In this document: positions 13,005 to 25,000 of the stretch, piece by piece
Position numbering within the stretch: the first letter of the stretch is position 1
How the letters are laid out: each line of letters starts with the position of its first letter
Notes under the pieces: model-generated
Databases searched by the model: none
What the model was told of the DNA's origin: nothing
The model's input: the letters and a program-made list of their open reading frames with translations, nothing else
Made by a program: the position numbers and the translations under genes
Source: Charina bottae
Taxonomy: Eukaryota; Chordata; Lepidosauria; Squamata; Charinaidae
Length of the DNA: 64,000 nucleotides
Assembly (NCBI GenBank): GCA_023362775.1
Contig: JALMGJ010000002.1
Span: forward strand, 74,439,414 to 74,503,413
Direction of reading: 5' to 3'

Positions 13005-15984
13005 CAATATAAATATATATAAATCAACTCCCCCGATAACATTTATTTAATTATTTCCTTCCTACTACTATTCTATACATTCCTGTCTACTATAATAAAG
13101 ATCAAACTAAAAAACATACAAATTGTCTGCAATTGTACTTGATAATACAAGAATTTTAATAATCTTAATCATATTAAACCCAAAACCAGACATTTTTTAT
13201 TATACCTTAATAATTTTAATCCAAATCGTTAAAGATAAATGAAATCAGCCAAACCCTAAAAGCAATCCAGATAAATATTCTTAAACCCTTATCCCACTTC
13301 AAAATAAACCAGAGCATTTACATATCCCCACAATGCGCACAGTTTTTTTCTTAAAAAAAATCAAACAGTCCAACTGCCACCCTCAAAAACTCCAACTTCT
13401 CTTCAGGAGACCTCCCATACATAATAACCGCTTCTTTTCCATGGCGTTCCATCAGAAGATCAATTTCACTTATGGCTTGCAACTTGATCTCTCCCTTTAA
13501 TTTCTTGAACTTGACTATCCGATTTTCATCCAGCATTTCAACAGTAAGTCCCGATCTCACTTTTAGAAGAGACATTTCTGTTGCTGTTAAATTCCTCAGT
13601 TTCATCCACGACATCCCCAACCAGATGACACATTTTAGACCACATATTTTCCACAATGTCCTGAATGCCTTGCATAAAAACTGTTTAAAATCTTGTTGGA
13701 ATTCAGAGAAAGTCTGTTTAAAATCCTCCATGTCTCATGCAGTAGATTATGGCGCCCCCTAGGAGCTTAACCAGCGAAAGTTGAAGATATGAAAGGATTC
13801 CGGAGTGTGTTTACATAAGTGAAAGTGAGATATGCAGATAGTTCCCCAGGGAAAGTAGGAGGAGAAAACTGGAAGTTCAGAACAGCTGATTCATCCTGTA
13901 GGAGAATGCTAATATCTTCAAATTTAGTACAAAAATAATAACTGGGAGACAATTATTTACTCTCAATCCTTCTTAATATTTGGATGGAAAACAAAGTCCA
14001 AAATTTTAAAAGAATTTTTTAAAAAAATTGATCCCAAAAATAATGATAAGCACCAAGAGAACCCGCTTCTCCTTGCTGTAGAAAGCCTCTCTTAGGGTAC
14101 GCGTACTTAAAAGAAATATAAATTGGGTGATTTAGAAATGGGGTGGCCGGTCTTAGTGTCCCTTTAAGGCTACAGCACAGCTTGGAAATTGTGACATCCC
14201 AGCCTTCCGGCTAGCTCTTAGCAGTCGAGTGTGAATGCTGTTTGCAATCTTCTGGCTGCAAGCAGCCGTCCAGAGGACAGATGAGGTGATTCCTGGGCTT
14301 CAAGAACAACGTGCCTGAGCCCAAAAAAACTGCTGCGTTGTCAGTTCTGCCCGCTGAGCCTGTGGGCACAGCTGTTCAGTCCGCCATGTCTCCACCGGAA
14401 GTCCGAGTTTTTGTATTTTTAAATGCACTCTGAAGTCTCAACAATCTTCACAAGAATGTACAGAGTGCAGTGTACACCAAAAGTTCAGCAAGTCAACCAA
14501 ACATAACATAGTCTGGTTTTTTAAACTGCTCTAGAAATCTAAAAAGAGCTTCACTTGGTTAGCCAATCAAACCAACATAGAAAACATAGAGAGGGCCCCT
14601 CAAACACACATGATTGTCTTCTTATTGATTGGAATATCTGACTCAACTTACCTCCTTAAGGGAGCTCATTACCCTGGGGCTTCACTTTTTCCAAAAAAGA
14701 CAGTGAATGTTAGCTCCATGTGTTCAATAAAGGCATGATACAATACACTGTTCTGGGTGTTGTTTAACCAGAATCTCTTTATTAATAGGCCATGGATGGA
14801 CCTCTGATCACACTATATGTCAAAGGTTCATAACCCTTCCACACTATAAATCCATCCATATGAAATCCAACTTCCCCATAGCAGAGAATCTTAAGACAAC
14901 ATATTATCATGCTGTGAGCAGAGCAAGCCTTTTATTCTTCTGTCTGTGCCATAGACTTCAGGATTTAGCATTTCCTTTGTGATACAATTTGTGTTGTGCT
15001 TCATTAGAGTTCAGGTATACCCTGTCTGACCCAATTTGGTCAGTGACTAAGCCTGGAAACGTAATTGGCCAAGTGAAAAGTGGTTAGTCTGTCGAAGTAA
15101 GACTGATGGAGGGTGGTGGCCCATGGGAACAATGGTGGATTGCAACATAGGTTGTGCACAGATTAAAAATGTTCCATGTGGAATCTCTGTTGAGGGTGAG
15201 CATATTTCAGGTGCTGCTCAGGAACTGCTCAGGAACTGGGAAAACATACTCATGAAGCTTGTTAGTGCCTAAGAGATATACTGCTTGACAACCATTACCA
15301 ATTTTATTCAGAAATTGCCATTGATTGATCAGAATTGGAGTAAATCCATTGTCTTGAAGAGTTCTGTATTGCTGGCCAAGCCAACATTTTTTCCCGGCAG
15401 TGAAAAGCATGATGTCTGAGGATGGGGCTGGCATTGTTGGGCCTGCCAAGGAGAATCTCATGACAGGATTGAGACACTGGCTGTTGCTGGAGAAGGAAAG
15501 TATGTTGGATCCCCAGGCTACTGCCTCCTGATCACAGCCTAATCTCCATTTCTACCTGGCATTTCCATAACCCAGATATTCCTCTCCAAAAGGGGGGATC
15601 ACCATAAATGATTTTTCCCTTTTATATTTGGGTCATATAAGCACAAATACTTGCTTAGTTCTCAAAGGCTTTAGTCAATGTGTGACTCTAGTATAAAGTT
15701 GGACTGCTAAGGCTTTACCCAGGATCTTTTCCAAAGGGAAAAAAAACCATGCAAAGAATCTGGCTGAGCAGATTAAGAAGGTAGTTACAGGAAAAAAAGG
15801 CTTTACTACAAAAATTGTGACCCAGTCAGTGATGCAGAGAGGGTACTGGCTACCTGCTAAAGAATGTGAATGAGAGGATAGTTAGGGGCACCTGGCAAAG
15901 GTATAGAATTGGCATCCATCATCATGCCAAAGGAATGATCATCCAAAGTCACCAAGCCATGTAAGTTCACTGAGTGACTTTTGG

Positions 15985-16043
<59 letters not shown>

Positions 16044-19000
16044 TTTTTTATCCTGCCTTTATTATTTTTTTATAAATAATTCAAGGTGAGGAACATACCT
16101 AGTACTCCTTCCTCCTCCTATTTTCCCCACAACAACAACCCTGTTGAGGTGAGTTGGGCTGAGAGAGAGGGACTAGCCCAAGGTCACCCAGCCGGCTTTC
16201 ATGCCTAAGGCGGAACCAGAACTCTGTCTCCTGGTTTCTAGCCCGGAGCCTTAACCACTAGACCAAACTGGCTCTTAACCTAACCCACCTCACACTGTTG
16301 CTGTTCTGGGGGGAAAGAGAAGGAGGAAGCACAGGTTTGTGCTCCCATACAAAGAAAACAGGTTATAAATCAATCACCTGCGTGATTGCTCACATGAAGT
16401 CTGATGCCTTTCAATCACTGTGCCCTCCTTGCTCCTTGGTCTGCTTAAAAACAGATGTCCTGCTGTTGGTTGACAGCACAGGTTGCCCACTTTTGGGAGC
16501 ACTGAGAAGAATGGATGGATGAATGATACTTGAGCAGGTATTTAAGCATCCTTGAAGTTGAAAGATACTTCCTTCCCTGGATGGTTGCAGGTGTGGTGTT
16601 TGAAAGTTGAAAATTTGTATCTGTAAACAGATTTTTGGTTTCCTTAGTTAAGAATTCATTTTTCAGTTTAAAATCATTCTTCGGTGCTAGCAGTAGAAAT
16701 ATTAATTATGTAAAAAAACAAGGAAGCTATAAGGACCCCAGGTACTTTTGGCATTGTAATGTAGTTTGGTATGACACTGAGGAGGGGAGCAGAAGCCAGA
16801 TAATAAAACATAAAGGTGTCGGGCAAAGGGGGTAGTGTGAAAATGGGTCATTTTATAATACTCATAATAGTGAAGGAATGTAGATCAGGAGTGAAAGTAA
16901 GACTGCGGTGCCAGCCTCAAGGTTTGGATTTGGGTGATTATTGCTGACATAGAGTTAGGGGCTTTTCCTGCCTATGCAAATATAATTAATTATTCATGAT
17001 TGATAATGTATTCTACCTATATAATCCTTTGAATCCTCTGTATTCAGAGCTCTTGGTAGTTCAATAAATAAACTTTGTATTGGATCTCCATTGTTTTGGT
17101 TCATGTTACAGTGGATCTCCTTTTTCCCCCATGACACGGGCAAAGTCTTCAAGCTGAAACCTGAAGTGCTCACATTCTACACTCCCTGTGGGCCTGCAGT
17201 ATGGTGGTGATATGTAGTCTGCTGGCTCCTCTGGGCTGCTGTCACCACCACCTGTGGACTTGGATTCAGGAAGGGGCAGATTTTTCTCCTGATCATTGCC
17301 CCCAATCTTTGAATTGCTAATGGAGGAGAGTGGGATGAGTGGGTGAAGAGTTAGCTGCATCTAATCTGTTTGTGCTGGGGGTTTGTGCTTGAGTTTTACC
17401 ATTTTTAACACCTTAGTAGTGACTACAGCCCACAACACCAATTGCCTAATTCTGACTTAAATTCTAAACAGTTTAAAAAGAAAGAGTTTCATGGAAGGGA
17501 ACTTCCCCATCTCTCGTGGGATGTAGAGAAGGGGGAGATTGTTGGGAATCCCGTGAGCCATCCTAAGCCAGTAAAGTAGAACTTGCTCTGGACAATTCTT
17601 TCCAGAAATGGGTAGTTCCCCAATCCTGAAGAGTCCCTTCCTTCCAGTCCCATCCTATTCAAACAAGTCCTCTGCTTGAATAGGATGGGACAGAAAGGCT
17701 TATCGAGGGATGAAAGGGGAGGGAAATTCTCTTACCTTATGTCTATGAAGGTTCTCAGTCATCCAGGTGGAATTGTCTGTAGCTTGAATCATGTCAACTG
17801 GATTTCTATTTTCTTAGTGGAAACGTTTCGCTCCTTATCCAAGGAGCTTCTTCAGTCTGAGCAAAGTTGGTAAGGGAATCCTAAATATTATCAGCTACCT
17901 AGGAACATATTTAGGATTCCCTTACCAACTTTGCTCAGATTGAAGAAGCTCCTTGGATAAGGAGCGAAACGTTTCCACTAAGAAAATAGAAATCCAGTTG
18001 ACATGATTCAAGCTACAGTCTCTTACCTTATGTTTTTAGGCTCATTGTACTAACTTTGTTCTCTGATGGGGAGATGGCTTATTGACAGCTCTTTTTTTCC
18101 CCTATATTCTCAGTGTTTAAGAATGGAATGTATTGTAGTCTGTATGAAGTTGTGGAAAAGACTAGATCGGGAAGTAATTTGGAAGGTTTACTTCAAAAGC
18201 TAGAGACAGACAACCTAGTGAGTATAGATTTCTTCTATAATTTTACTATATGCACATTTGTACTACAGAAAGTTTCAAGAACAACTTGGCTTGTACTTTT
18301 TGAAAGTACAGCATGATCAAAACTTGTTATACTTTAATTCCATTTCTAATTTAAATGTCTTTTTTTGTAGGTTATTTTAAAACCACTTGTAGATGGAGGA
18401 TATCTCTTGCTGCTTTCTCCTTATCAAATGGCTTCCCCATATGGTATGCAAGTGCTATGTCTTTCTTGAACAATTGCTTTTAATGAGTAATTTTGCTACC
18501 TTATAACTTTTATTTTTTCTTTTATTCCCTTCCCCCTTTATTTTTTAATTAGATAATCGAACAGGAAGGCCTCGCGTTTTGCAGGCATTGTTTCTATTTC
18601 GAAAGCCTAGAAATTTAGTGACTTCAGGTAATTTTTTCAGTATTTAATGTGGAGGTATATCAATTGTTAATTGTTATTGTATTTCTGACACAATAATAGT
18701 AATGTGGAGTTGCAGATTCAGCCTTGGGTCATACTGTGGCCAGCCTTAATTTTCATATTTAAAATAGGCTGGAGTTCTTGGGCCATGAGTGCTAGCCCAG
18801 CACTGGGCAGGAAGAAGAGTCAGAGTCCAGAGTCCCCTCTGTGGGGGGAGATGGGCGGTGATATAAGTATGATAAATAAATAAATAAATAAAGAAGAAAT
18901 TTTGGTAGCAGCTGTGTTACCAAAAGATTACAGCTACAACTGACCTTTCTTGAACCAGTGTGCATTCACAGCATTTGGTACTTTGAACACATGATTGATC

Positions 19001-22000
19001 AAGCTGCTGGTGGTAAAGTCTATGGTACTGATAGATTACAGTAAAGAGAGAATATTGATCAAAATATTTTCTTACTTTCTCCTACCCATATCTGAGGCTG
19101 GAGAAAAAACGGTTGAAGTGGTGAAATCTTGAAAGAAACAAACTAACCTAGTTAACCCCTATATATGCTTTAAAATGCTGTATTTGCTGTATTAATTTAG
19201 CTGTGTCTAATTAGTTTGCTTATTATAAGCCAATCCCATAATTTCTAAAGCAGCTTTCCTCTTTATAGGATTATGGGTATAATTTCCTGACTCTGTAATT
19301 AAAGTGTTAGTGTGCTTTCCTTAGAATAAATCTGTAGTAAAGTCTTCATCTTGTGAGAAAAGGAAATTACTTCTTAAGGTAGCTAGAATGCGGTGAGTTT
19401 TGTGTGGAACACGTGAGGGATTAAATGCTGATGTGTAAGAGAAAGGAGAGATCCTGACACTTTCTCCTAGCTTAGTTAGCAAGGGACAGCATGTAATCTA
19501 CAATCTTAGTTGTCAGTGAAAAGTGAAAGGAGACAGAATCCAAATGGGTTCAGAAGACTGAAAATGTAGAGTTAAAGAGACCTTTTTTTGGTGCCTTTGA
19601 GTTATTGTTGACTCCTGCTGACTGCCTGAACTAATCCCTGCATTTTCCTTGGCAAGTTTTTGGAAGTGGTTTGCCATTGCCTGCTTCCTAGGGCTGAGAG
19701 GGTATGATTGGCCCAAGGTCACCCAGCTGGCTTTGTGCCTACCTAAGGCGGGACTAGAACTCACGGTCTCCCGGTTTCTAGCCTGGTACCTTACCTACAC
19801 CAATGGCTCTCTGAGTCAAATTTAGTATATTAAAAATGCCTTCTGGAATTGGAGTGATAGGCTAAATAAGGGCTGAGCACTGAGCACACTGCGTACGATA
19901 AATTATCGTTATAAATAAATAATACCACATTTTCCACACTGCTTTACCATAAATTTGTAAAAAGAAACTTTTGACATATCAGAATTAACTCCCCTAAAAT
20001 TCTTCATATGTCTAGGACAGGGCTTTCCAAAGTGCTGCCGCTGGCGACATGGCAGCGGCGGCGCGCACGGCGACGGCACGGCGACGCATGTGGCGGCGCA
20101 CGGCGACGGCATGGGGGGCGTGCGGCGGCGCGCGCGCACGGTGGTGGCGCGGGGGCGTGCGGCGGCGCGGGGGGCATGCGACGGCACGCGCGTGCATGGC
20201 GGCCGCCGTGCACGCGCGCGCCGCCGCTTCCAGGTGGTGTGGCGACACACCACGCTGTGTGTGGCGACACACTTTTGTGTCGCGACACACAGTTTGGAAA
20301 GCTCTGGTCTAGGACAATCTCTCATAATTGTTACCTCACAGTGTATTGAAAAGAAGTCTGTATCTTAGCTTCCGCTTTAGTTAACATAACCACAAATTAA
20401 AATGGATGTATTAATCAGTATAAAAGTAATTACATTAAACCGAAAGCTTCATGAAATAGTGATACATTTCTTTAAGCTAATATTGCTGGCTACACAGATA
20501 CACAGACTGAATCCAGAGCACCAATGTAGTTAACCTATTAGTAATATCTATAAAAGGCAGGGGCCTAACAGAAGCAGAAGAGATTAAGAAGAGGTGGCAA
20601 GGATACACAGAAGAACTATACAAGAAAGATCTTAATGTCCCTGATAAATACGATGGTGTGGTCACTGACCTTGAGCCGGACATCCTAGAGAGTGAAGTCA
20701 GGTGGGCCTTAGGAAGCATTACTAACAACAAAGCTAGCGGAGAAGACAGTATTCCTGCTGAGCTATTTAAAATCCTAAAAGATGATGCTGTTAAAGTGCT
20801 GCACTCAATATGCCAACAAATTTGGAAAACTCAACAGTGGCCACAGGATTGGAAAAGGTCAGTTTACGTTCCAATTCCGAAGAAGGGCAATGCCAAAGAA
20901 TGTTCAAACTACCGTACAATTGTGCTCATTTCACATGCTAGCAAGGTTATGCCCAAAATCTTACAAGCTAGGCTTCAGCAGTATGTGAAGCGAGAACTAC
21001 CAGAAGTGCAAGCTGGGTTTCGAAGAGGCAGAGGAACTAGAGATCAGATTGCCAACATTCGCTGGATCATGGAAAAAGCAAGAGAGTTCCAGAAAAACAT
21101 CTACTTCTGCTTCATTGACTACGCTAAAGCCTTTGATTGTGTGGATCACAACAAACTGTGGCAAAGTCTTAAAGAGATGGGAGTACCAGACCACCTTACC
21201 TGTCTCCTGAGAAACCTGTATGCGGGTCAAGAAGCAACAGTTAGAACCGGACATGGAACAACCGACTGGTTCAAAATTGGGAAAGGAGTACGACAAGGCT
21301 GTATATTATCACCCTGCTTATTTAACTTATATGCAGAATACATAATGAGAAAGGCTGGGCTGGATGAATCACAAGCCGGAGTTAAGATTGCCGGGAGAAA
21401 TATCAACAACCTCAGATATGCAGACGATACCACCCTAATGGCAGAAAGTGAAGAGGAACTAAAGAGCCTCTTGATGAGGGTGAAAGAGGAGAGTGCAAAA
21501 GCTGGCTTGAAACTCCACATTAAAAAAACTCAGATCATGGCTTCTGGTCCCATCACTTCCTGGCAAATATCTTGAAATCCAAGATGGCGACCGCAAGCAG
21601 ACACCGAGTGCTGCTCCAGGAGGAAGATCCGTAACCCCCTCAAACTTTCCTGATACCCCCATAATTTTACCTTCGGGGGTCTGGAGAGGTGGTATCGCTG
21701 TTTGGAGAGTGGGTGGACTTCTCCGGACGGAGCGGAGGTTGGATGAGTCGCGGGGGCTTCGGCGGTGTGATGCAGAACTTGGCGGTTACGGCGGGGCCTA
21801 GTGGAGTTGCCGGAGGCTGCCAGAGTTGAGTCTGGCTTGGAGGTGTTCGGTGGGGGCCTGACAGAGCCTGGCGCGACAGGCCGGGTCTTTTCCCGGGCAT
21901 ATTTTTCGAAGCTGCGCCAGACCTTCGCTGGAGCTGGGACGGAGGCTAGCCACAGTCTGAGTCTGAACTGAGAGCTGCAGCTGAAGTTGAAGCGGTGGAG

Positions 22001-25000
22001 GCTCGGTGAGGCCGGGATCGCCCCCCTGGGACAAACAACCCCCCCCCCGGGACAAACAACCCCTCCTGGGTCAGACAACCCCCTTTGGGACAAACAACCC
22101 CCCCCTGGGAAAAACAACGTTGGGGGTGTGGCAAGTCCCGGCATTATAGTGGACGGAGGCTGCCGGAGTTGGAGGCTGGCTCAATGGAGTCTGGTGAGGG
22201 CCTGGCGTGACAGGCTGGAGTTTTTCCTGGGCTTCAAAGCTGAGCCGGAGCTGCGTCGGAGTCCAGCCTGTGGGCTGAAGTTTTGTACCATCCTAATGGG
22301 CCCCGGCGAAGTCCAGGAAGCTCAGGAAGATTACTGGCATGGCTGGCCCTTTGCAGGAGGGGCTGGGAAAACGCTTGGGACCCCCCCCCCTCGGTGAAAC
22401 AACGGAGCAGACTCAACAGCGAGCCTGTACAGACCTGAGTGGACCCCCTGAGTTCTTGATGGACTCTGGGGGAGCCAGACTTAGACCCCTTTGGATTTTG
22501 GGGTTCTTTGAGGAACGGTCTGGAATAACAACCCCATGGACTTTCTCATCTCGGACTTTATATCATTTTAAGTTCCTAATTGCTTGACGGATAAAGTAGA
22601 GGATCGACCACCCCCAGTCTATTAGGGCGGCAGAAGGCTGTGGGGTCCCTTGGTGTGAGTGTGGTGCCCCCCTTGTAAGTGAGAGTGACGAGTTGGGGAC
22701 TAGGATTATATGAGTTGTGGGAGAGTACCTATCCCTGAGTGAGAGGCAGGGTAGGTAGGAGTGTTTGGGTACCCTGCTGTGGCTAGTGAGAGAGGCCACA
22801 GAGGGGAACAGTGAGAGTGTGTGATGTGTATGGGGTGGTTGGGGCTTGCCAGCGCCGAGAGCGTGAGCTGGCGCTGGGGGCCCTGCCATTGCCCAGGAGA
22901 GACTGAGTTGAAAGGATGGATGTATGGAGAAGGGGACCTTTGCCCAAATCCAGGGCAAAGGTCCCCTTCTCCTTTCTGGGGGCTCAGGAGTGGAGGCGTC
23001 TGGGCCAGGAGACTCTGGGGGCTGCGGGGCGGGGAATTTGATCGAGGTGGTGATGGGTAAGGGACGGTATGACGGGAGCTGGAGGGCAGGCCATCGTTGG
23101 AGAAGGCGCCTCCGGTGTTTATTACCGGTGGCGTGTTCCGGCCCTCCAAGCTCATACCCAGGCCCTGGTAAGCAGATCTTTGAGGGCCCTGATGTCCGGC
23201 TGCTGCTCCTTAATGCCAGGTCTGTGAATAATAAGGCTCCCCTCATCTGCGATTTACTCGCAGAGGAGGGGGCAGACCTGGCATGTATAACAGAGACCTG
23301 GCTGGGCCCAGAAGGAGGGGTTGCCCTTTTGGAAATGTGTCCAGCCGGGTTTCGAGTGTGGCATCAGCCGAGACAACGGGGCAGGGGAGGAGGGGTGGCA
23401 GTTGTCATCCGAGAGTCTCTTGTGGCCTCCAGGGGTGCTGCTCCACAAGTGACCAGTTGTGAGACCGTTTTTCAGGTTGGATTCCCAAGCACAGTTGGGA
23501 GTGTTGCTACTGTACCAGCCTCCCTGCTGCATAGCAACCTCCCTGCCCGAGCTGCTAGAGGCCGTCTCGGGGTTGGCAGTGGAGTTCCCCAGACTTATGG
23601 TTTTGGGGGACTTCAATTTGCCGTCCCTGGGATGGGCCTCAGAGGCGGCTCGGGAGTTCAGGACTACCATGGCAGCCATGGGCCTGTCTCAGATTATTCG
23701 GGACCCAACTCGGGACAGTGGTCTCACGCCGGACTTAGTTTTCTTGTCAGAGCAGTGGCAATGTGATCTGAGGGGAGAGTTAGATCTGTCCCCATTGTCA
23801 TGGTCAGACCACGCCCTGGTGACCCTGAGGCTCTCTTGTGCTGCCCCACTCCGCAGGGAGGCTGGACCTGTTAGATTGGTCCGCCCCCGGTGACTTCTGG
23901 ACCCAATGAGGTTTCAGAGGGAGCTGGGGGTTATACCTGAAGATCTGCGGCACGGTCCAGCGGAGGTCTTGGCCGCAGCCTGGAATAAAGAGGCGGCCGA
24001 GGCCTTGGACAGGATCGCGCCTATGCGACCTCTCTTGTCTCGTTCAACCCGTCACTCCCCGTGGTTCACGGAGGAGTTGAGGGTTTTGAAGAGGGTTAAG
24101 AGACGTCTGGAGCGCCGCTGGAGGAAGACGAAGACTGAGTCTGACCGGACACAATCTAGAGCCGCTATTAGGGCCTACCTTGTGGGGGTAAGAGTGGTGA
24201 AACGTGATTATTTCTCCACTCTTATTGTGTCCGCAGAATGCCGCTTGACGGCCCTGTTTAAGATTACTAGATCCCTTTTGGGTCGGATGGACTTGGTGAC
24301 CCATTTACAGGGCCGGTCAGAAGAGTTTGCTGAGCATCTGCAGGACAAAATCGCTCAGATTCATTCCATGTTAAACTCTAAGCATGAGGCACAATCTGGG
24401 GAGATGCCAGAGGTACGTACTTACCCTGTCATCTGGGAACAGTTTGATCCTCTTGGGCCTGATGAAGTAGACAGGATCCTCCGGATTGTAAATGCCACCA
24501 CTTGTCATCTAGACCCGTGTCCCTCCTGGCTGGCAAAGTCAGCCCGGGAGGTCACATGTGGTTGGGTCCAGGCGATGATTAATACATCTTTGGTTGAGGG
24601 GGTGTTTCCGGTGGTCTTTAAAAGGCGCTGGTGCACCCCCTCCTCAAGAAGCCTTCCCTGGACCCCACTGTTTTAAACAACTTTCGTCCTGTCTCCCACC
24701 TTCCCTTTTTGGGAAAGGTGGTTGAGAAGGTGGTGGCGCTGCAACTCCAGAGGATTCTGGATGAAACGGATTATCTAGACCCCTTTCAGTCAGGTTTCAG
24801 GCCGGGATATGGGACAGAGACTGCATTGGTTGTACTTATGGATGATCTCTGGCGGGAGCGAGATGGAGGGAGTGCATCCATTCTCGCTCTCTCAGATCTA
24901 TCAGCGGCTTTTGATACCGTCAACCACTGTATCCTTTTGGGACGACTCAGGGAGTTGGGGGTGGGCGGCGTTGTTTTACGCTGGTTCGCCTCCTTCCTCC

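Noticed and set aside
13351..13731. A host gene exon on the - strand
   Set aside because: No splice sites at either end. Length, composition and upstream GC-rich leader fit a LINE ORF1 better, though only moderately.
15207..15461. 84-codon - strand ORF, weakly reminiscent of a DIRS/Gypsy RNase H segment
   Set aside because: No catalytic residues or neighbouring domains could be recognised, and the similarity is too weak to name a family.
16870..17360. Possible LTR with AATAAA plus an adjacent - strand ORF
   Set aside because: No matched TG...CA ends or target duplication, and the ORF lies on the wrong strand for a gag downstream of this LTR.
20008..20349. Overlapping ORFs on both strands, rich in Arg, Ala and His
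   Set aside because: They fall inside MITE copy 3, where high CpG content removes stop codons in all frames. The TIRs and target duplication explain the sequence.
21987..22587. Proline/glycine-rich ORFs on both strands
   Set aside because: They come from the GC-rich 5' UTR repeats of the L2-like LINE and show no domain or conserved start.
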